From positions 1 to 8,779 of the forward strand of contig CALGZY010000182.1 in the NCBI GenBank assembly GCA_937934355.1: 8,779 nucleotides of DNA, in the 5' to 3' direction. The stretch's first letter is position 1. Each line of letters opens with the position of its first letter. Source of the DNA: an uncultured Collinsella sp. Lineage in GTDB: Bacteria > Actinomycetota > Coriobacteriia > Coriobacteriales > Coriobacteriaceae. Shown in pieces: positions 5,481 to 8,779 of this stretch. Below the pieces are notes generated by a model that made no database searches, had not been told where the DNA came from, and saw nothing but the letters and a program-made list of their open reading frames with translations. The translations under genes and the position numbers were made by a program.

Positions 5481-6908
5481 ATTGCAGAGCGCTCCCATTA
5501 GCTGCGATTCCAAGGTATTTAGCGCTTTTGGACTCAAATCGTCATACTGAACAAGAATTTGACTTGAGTTTTCAGGGACAGATGCGCCATCGGCACACCA
5601 AAAACAGCCACCGATATCGATAAAAGAGATGCTCGAGCGCGTGAGGGCCCGTGCAAAAGTGCTTCCGCCCGTTCCACGCTCCGCAACCACGGTACAGTAA
5701 AGGCCCGCATCTGCCTGCTCGATCGAGACTTCCCCTGCCGGAAACGCTTTCCGCACAAGCGACGTCAGGCCATCACGCGCCTCGCGAGCACGAACGCGCA
5801 CGCGGTTCACATGTCGCTCGTAATCACCCGATTCCAGCAAACGCGCCAAAGCGACCTGGTCAACAGAGCTCACCGACGAGGCGTAGAAACCAAGGTTGCG
5901 CCTAAACCGCTCCATTAGCTCATCGGGCAACACCATATACGCCAAACGCAACGCCGATGAAAGGCTCTTCGAAAACGTGTTGGTGTAGATAACCGACTGG
6001 GCGGCATCGATCGATGCGAGCGCGGGAATCGGCTTCCCGGCAAGGCGAAACTCACAATCAAAGTCATCTTCGATGAGATACCGACCTGGTCGCTCGGCGG
6101 CCCAGCTCAGCAGCGCGTAGCGGCGCGCAATGCTCGTCACAAGGCCGGTCGGATACTGATGGGACGGCATCAGGTGAAGGACATCGGTCCCGCTTTTCTG
6201 CAGAGTGCTCAAGTCCACGCCCTCGTCATCCAACGGGATATGTCGAACTTTGCAGCCCATAGCCTGATAGATACGCGTCAGACGCAAATAGCCCGGGTCC
6301 TCAACGGCATACACCTTGTCGGCTCCAAGCAACTGAACCAACATGGTATCGAGCAGCTGGGCGCCTGCACCGATAACAATGTTGTTGGGGTCGACATTCA
6401 TGCCCCTTGTCCCACGCAGATGGTGAGCAATTGCGCGTCGCAGCCGAGCGGTGCCCTGCGCCGGTGCGGGCGAAAAGATTTCGCGCTCATCTTCGGATGC
6501 CAGCGTCGCCCGTAGTGCGCTTTGCCAAAGCCGCGCCGCCTCCAAAGCGGAAGGAGAAAGTGCATCGAACAGCTCGACCTGTCCGTTGACATCATGCGCG
6601 CTGAGGCCCACAGAGACGGTATCTCGGTCGATGCCCTGCGAAGCCAAAGGCAAAACCGGTGCATCCGGAAGCTTGCAAGCGTAGTAGCCACGACGCGGCA
6701 TTGAGCAAATATAGCCCTCGGCAAGTAACTGGCTATATGCATTCTCGATGGTAATGACACTGATTCCCAGATGACTGGCAAAGGCGCGCTTAGACGGAAG
6801 ATGCTCCCCCGCCACAATACGTCCAGCAACAATATCATCTCGAATTTGCTGGTAAACATACTCATAAAGCGATGCTTCGCCGCGTTTTTCCAAATTGTAG
6901 TCAAGCAT
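5469..6908 (-). CDS. pdxR: PdxR, MocR/GntR-type regulator of PLP synthesis
   Basis: A 479-residue fusion of a GntR winged-helix DNA-binding domain and a fold-type I aminotransferase-like domain. Residues about 13-80 carry the HTH (YEYVYQQIRDDIVAG, LPSKRAFASHLGISVITIENAYSQL, EGYI). The remainder has the aminotransferase landmarks MPSHQYPTG (247-255), YLIEDDFDCEFR (277-288, Asp282 for the pyridine nitrogen) and TFSKSLSSALRLAY (311-324), with Lys314 as the PLP-binding lysine. Family knowledge: PdxR senses PLP and activates the divergent pdxST operon when PLP is low. The divergent pdxS here supports that role strongly. The ATG at 6908 is preferred over a TTG at 6941 because AGGTGG lies 7 bases upstream. 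The C-terminal LSE and the stop codon are contributed by repeat copy B, but overall length is normal, so function is probably intact. Confidence 0.92.
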   Translation of the reverse strand: MLDYNLEKRGEASLYEYVYQQIRDDIVAGRIVAGEHLPSKRAFASHLGISVITIENAYSQLLAEGYICSMPRRGYYACKLPDAPVLPLASQGIDRDTVSVGLSAHDVNGQVELFDALSPSALEAARLWQSALRATLASEDEREIFSPAPAQGTARLRRAIAHHLRGTRGMNVDPNNIVIGAGAQLLDTMLVQLLGADKVYAVEDPGYLRLTRIYQAMGCKVRHIPLDDEGVDLSTLQKSGTDVLHLMPSHQYPTGLVTSIARRYALLSWAAERPGRYLIEDDFDCEFRLAGKPIPALASIDAAQSVIYTNTFSKSLSSALRLAYMVLPDELMERFRRNLGFYASSVSSVDQVALARLLESGDYERHVNRVRVRAREARDGLTSLVRKAFPAGEVSIEQADAGLYCTVVAERGTGGSTFARALTRSSISFIDIGGCFWCADGASVPENSSQILVQYDDLSPKALNTLESQLMGALCNLSE

Positions 6909-7053
6909 GAGTTTGCCACCTGACCTTATCGAGCTGTTCAATCTGGTATTAGGCTGACATTATTATTATCTCGAAAACTGAGTATTTTGCCATACCCAGC
7001 TCCCCGATAGGATGTTCCGTCAAGCAATGCACATGCCAACCAAGGGAGCAACC
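6909..7053. promoter_or_regulatory. Divergent pdxR/pdxST control region
   Basis: The 145-bp region between pdxR and pdxS should hold both promoters and the PdxR sites. Its centre (about 6955-6990) is AT-rich, with TATTATTATC and TATTTTGCCATACC. GGTAT (6945-6949) and ATACC (6992-6996) form a spaced inverted pair. On the plus strand TTGCCA (6987-6992) with TAGGAT (7008-7013) is a poor, 15-base-spaced promoter, as expected for an activator-dependent one; on the minus strand GATAAT (6971-6966) could be a -10 for pdxR. Exact sites are not certain. Confidence 0.5.
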
Positions 7054-7944
7054 ATGGCAGAACAGACCAGCAAGGCCGATCGCGTCAAACTCAATCGCGA
7101 ACTCGCGCAGATGCTCAAGGGCGGCGTCATCATGGACGTCACCACGCCCGAGCAGGCACGCATCGCCGAGGAGGCAGGCGCCTGCGCCGTCATGGCACTC
7201 GAGCGCATCCCGGCCGACATCCGCGCCGCAGGCGGCGTCTCGCGCATGAGCGACCCCAAGATGATCAAGGGCATCCAAGAGGCCGTCTCCATCCCCGTCA
7301 TGGCCAAGTGCCGCATCGGTCACATTGTCGAGGCGCAGGTCCTGCAGGCCATCGAGATCGATTACATCGACGAGTCCGAGGTTCTCTCCCCCGCCGATGA
7401 CGTCTATCACATCGACAAGACCCAGTTTGACGTGCCGTTTGTCTGCGGCGCCCGCGATCTGGGCGAGGCGTTGCGCCGTGTTGCCGAGGGCGCCACTATG
7501 ATTCGCACCAAGGGTGAGCCGGGTACGGGCGACGTCGTTCAGGCCGTGCGTCACATGCGCAAGATCCAAAAGCAGATCCGCGACGTTGTTGCCCTGCGCG
7601 ACGACGAGCTCTTTGAGGCAGCCAAGCAACTGCAGGTTCCGGTCGAGCTGGTACGCGAGGTCCATGCCACGGGCAAGCTTCCCGTCGTGAACTTTGCCGC
7701 CGGCGGCGTAGCGACCCCGGCCGATGCCGCGCTGATGATGCAGCTGGGTGCCGAGGGCGTCTTTGTCGGCTCGGGCATCTTTAAGAGCGGCGACCCCGCC
7801 AAGCGCGCCGCTGCCATCGTCAAGGCCGTGGCAAACTTCACCGATGCCAGGCTCATCGCCGAGCTTTCGGAGGACCTGGGCGAGGCCATGGTGGGCATTA
7901 ACGCCGACGAAATCGAGATTATCATGGAAGAGCGCGGGCGCTAG
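7054..7944 (+). CDS. pdxS: Pyridoxal 5'-phosphate synthase, lyase subunit PdxS
   Basis: A 296-residue (beta/alpha)8-barrel enzyme that makes PLP from ribose 5-phosphate, glyceraldehyde 3-phosphate and ammonia supplied by PdxT; family members form a cytosolic dodecamer decorated with 12 PdxT. Key residues are in place, offset by four from the Bacillus protein: Asp28 (GGVIMDVT), Lys85 ([10 protein letters not shown], first Schiff-base lysine) and Lys153 ([10 protein letters not shown], second lysine). [17 protein letters not shown] (213-229) and [10 protein letters not shown] (236-245) are the phosphate-binding loops. The ATG at 7054 has GGGAG 6 bases upstream and gives the usual length; an in-frame ATG at 7012 would add 14 unconserved residues across the leader. 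It is followed by pdxT after 20 bases and lies divergent from pdxR, its likely activator. Confidence 0.97.
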   Translation: MAEQTSKADRVKLNRELAQMLKGGVIMDVTTPEQARIAEEAGACAVMALERIPADIRAAGGVSRMSDPKMIKGIQEAVSIPVMAKCRIGHIVEAQVLQAIEIDYIDESEVLSPADDVYHIDKTQFDVPFVCGARDLGEALRRVAEGATMIRTKGEPGTGDVVQAVRHMRKIQKQIRDVVALRDDELFEAAKQLQVPVELVREVHATGKLPVVNFAAGGVATPADAALMMQLGAEGVFVGSGIFKSGDPAKRAAAIVKAVANFTDARLIAELSEDLGEAMVGINADEIEIIMEERGR

Positions 7945-7964
7945 TCCAGCAGAAAGGATCGCAC

Positions 7965-8552
7965 ATGAGCGATTATGCAGACCAAACGGTTGCCGTGCTG
8001 GCGGTCCAAGGCGCTTTTGCCGAGCACGAGGCAAGACTATTCGAGCTTGGCGCACACTGTATTGAGCTGAGGCAGGCGGCTGATTTGAAGCAGGACTTTG
8101 ACCGTCTGGTACTTCCCGGCGGCGAGTCTACCGTTCAAGGGAAGCTGCTTGATGAGCTGGGCATGCTCGAGGAGCTTCGTGCCCGTATCGCTGAAGGTAT
8201 GCCCGTCCTGGGCACCTGCGCCGGCCTGATTCTACTGGCTCACGACCTTGCCGCCCATGACGATAAGGGCACGCCGCGTCTGGAAACCATGGATGTACTT
8301 GTCGAGCGCAATGCCTACGGCAGGCAGCTCGGCAGCTTTCGAACCAAGGGGCAAATAGCCGGCATTGACGGTGAAGTGCCGCTGACGTTTATCCGCGCGC
8401 CCCGCATCGTCGAGGTCCACGGCGACGCCAAGGCCTTAGCGAAAGTCGACGGTCGTATTGTCGCCGCCCGTCAGGGCAACCAGCTCGGCGCAACCTTCCA
8501 CCCCGAACTCGACGACGACGTCCGCCTCCACGAGCTCTTCCTCCAAATGTAG
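7965..8552 (+). CDS. pdxT: Pyridoxal 5'-phosphate synthase, glutaminase subunit PdxT
   Basis: A 195-residue class I glutamine amidotransferase that hydrolyses glutamine and channels ammonia to PdxS. It begins with VAVLAVQGAFAEH (9-21), carries the oxyanion-side motif LPGGEST (50-56), the nucleophile Cys85 in VLGTCAGLILLA (81-92), and the catalytic pair His179/Glu181 in GATFHPELDDD (175-185). The conserved FGRQxxSF-like stretch is NAYGRQLGSF (116-125). Length is typical of the family. The start ATG has AAAGGA about 7 bases upstream and lies 20 bases after the pdxS stop, so the two genes form one operon. A large perfect-arm inverted repeat lies about 40 bases after its stop. Confidence 0.96.
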   Translation: MSDYADQTVAVLAVQGAFAEHEARLFELGAHCIELRQAADLKQDFDRLVLPGGESTVQGKLLDELGMLEELRARIAEGMPVLGTCAGLILLAHDLAAHDDKGTPRLETMDVLVERNAYGRQLGSFRTKGQIAGIDGEVPLTFIRAPRIVEVHGDAKALAKVDGRIVAARQGNQLGATFHPELDDDVRLHELFLQM

Positions 8553-8592
8553 GCAGAGTAGAAACGAGCGTGGATTTTCGGACACGCAACAA

Positions 8593-8660
8593 ATGAGAGT
8601 GGATAATCTCCCACTTTGAACTTAGATGCAGGCTCAAACCAGGAGATTATCCACTCTCAT
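8593..8660. repeat. 68-bp inverted repeat with 19-bp perfect arms
   Basis: ATGAGAGTGGATAATCTCC (8593-8611) is an exact reverse complement of GGAGATTATCCACTCTCAT (8642-8660). Inside, TTTGA (8615-8619) also pairs with TCAAA (8634-8638) across a 3x3 internal loop, leaving a 14-base loop. It is about 40 bases past the pdxT stop and could end or protect the pdxST message, but there is no T-tract after either arm. An alternative short stem, AGTGG-ATAATCTC-CCACT (8598-8615), overlaps the left arm. Confidence 0.85.
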
Positions 8661-8665
8661 ACTAT

Positions 8666-8696
8666 GTAGTCATTTAAGAACGTCCCCAATGACTAC
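8666..8696. repeat. REP-like hairpin with GGGGACG loop
   Basis: GTAGTCATT (8666-8674) and AATGACTAC (8688-8696) are perfect 9-bp inverted arms around a 13-base loop that reads GGGGACGTTCTTA on the minus strand. From memory, hairpins with a GGGGACG core and flanking TCATT-type arms recur near REP-associated Y1 (IS200-like) transposases. No transposase is present here, so that link is suggestive only. Confidence 0.6.
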
Positions 8697-8779
8697 TTCG
8701 ACAACGCCGATGCTTTGGCAACGTCAGACACTATGACCCAATCCGAGGGCACTAAAAAGATAGGAGCCCCCGCTCGTGA
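8693..8779 (-). CDS. Possible C-terminus of an unidentified gene (partial)
   Basis: A minus-strand frame enters from the right edge and runs 28 codons to a TAG at 8695-8693. Visible residues include APIFLVPSDWVIVSDVAKAS and end in LSK. The stop falls inside the 9-bp arm of the hairpin at 8666-8696. If real, the gene converges on pdxT and the two inverted repeats sit between the converging ends. The opposite strand offers competing choices: an ATG at 8733 (MTQSEGTKKIGAPAR, no ribosome site) and a GTG at 8776 preceded by AGGAG at 9 bases. Eighty-odd bases do not decide between them. Confidence 0.3.
   Translation of the reverse strand, partial: SRAGAPIFLVPSDWVIVSDVAKASALSK

Noticed and set aside
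6949..8055. Minus-strand frame opposite pdxS
   Set aside because: Shadow of pdxS with biased composition; it would overlap the pdxR promoter region.

Overview
The window looks like the chromosome of a G+C-rich anaerobic actinobacterium, most likely of the Coriobacteriia (a Collinsella-type gut bacterium). This is inferred from codon use, the rubredoxin-first ('reverse') rubrerythrin, the PdxR/PdxST vitamin B6 locus, and a nuclease-like protein whose motif pattern I associate with Coriobacteriia. No rRNA or tRNA is present to confirm it.

Layout. (1) 1-256, minus: N-terminal part of a HIRAN-domain protein. (2) 380-2989, minus: a two-gene operon for aldehyde/alcohol redox chemistry, an iron-type alcohol dehydrogenase followed by a class-3 aldehyde dehydrogenase. 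The Shine-Dalgarno of the second gene overlaps the stop codon of the first. (3) 2990-3245: divergent control region with palindromes, a good promoter and leader hairpins. (4) 3246-3806, plus: reverse rubrerythrin, closed by a strong intrinsic terminator at 3841-3871. (5) 3940-5480: two 121-bp imperfect palindromic repeats, about 83% identical by hand count and in the same orientation, flanking an orphan gene with a PD-(D/E)XK-like nuclease signature. (6) 5469-8552: vitamin B6 module, with the MocR-type regulator PdxR (minus) divergent from pdxS-pdxT (plus), which encode the two subunits of pyridoxal 5'-phosphate synthase. (7) 8553-8779: two perfect-arm inverted repeats and the edge of an uncertain gene.

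How the parts fit. PdxR probably senses PLP and activates pdxST from the shared 145-bp intergenic region. The alcohol and aldehyde dehydrogenases probably interconvert an alcohol, its aldehyde and the acid. Rubrerythrin scavenges peroxide/oxygen in an anaerobe.

The most unusual part is 3940-5480. Each 121-bp repeat has near-perfect terminal inverted repeats (AAGTGAGTAG...). The last 12 bp of each repeat are read, in the same phase, as the final Leu-Ser-Glu-stop of the minus-strand gene that runs into it: the nuclease-like gene at copy A and pdxR at copy B. This suggests a small mobile or processed palindromic element that settles at gene 3' ends, possibly linked to the nuclease-like protein. 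That link is inference, not demonstrated.
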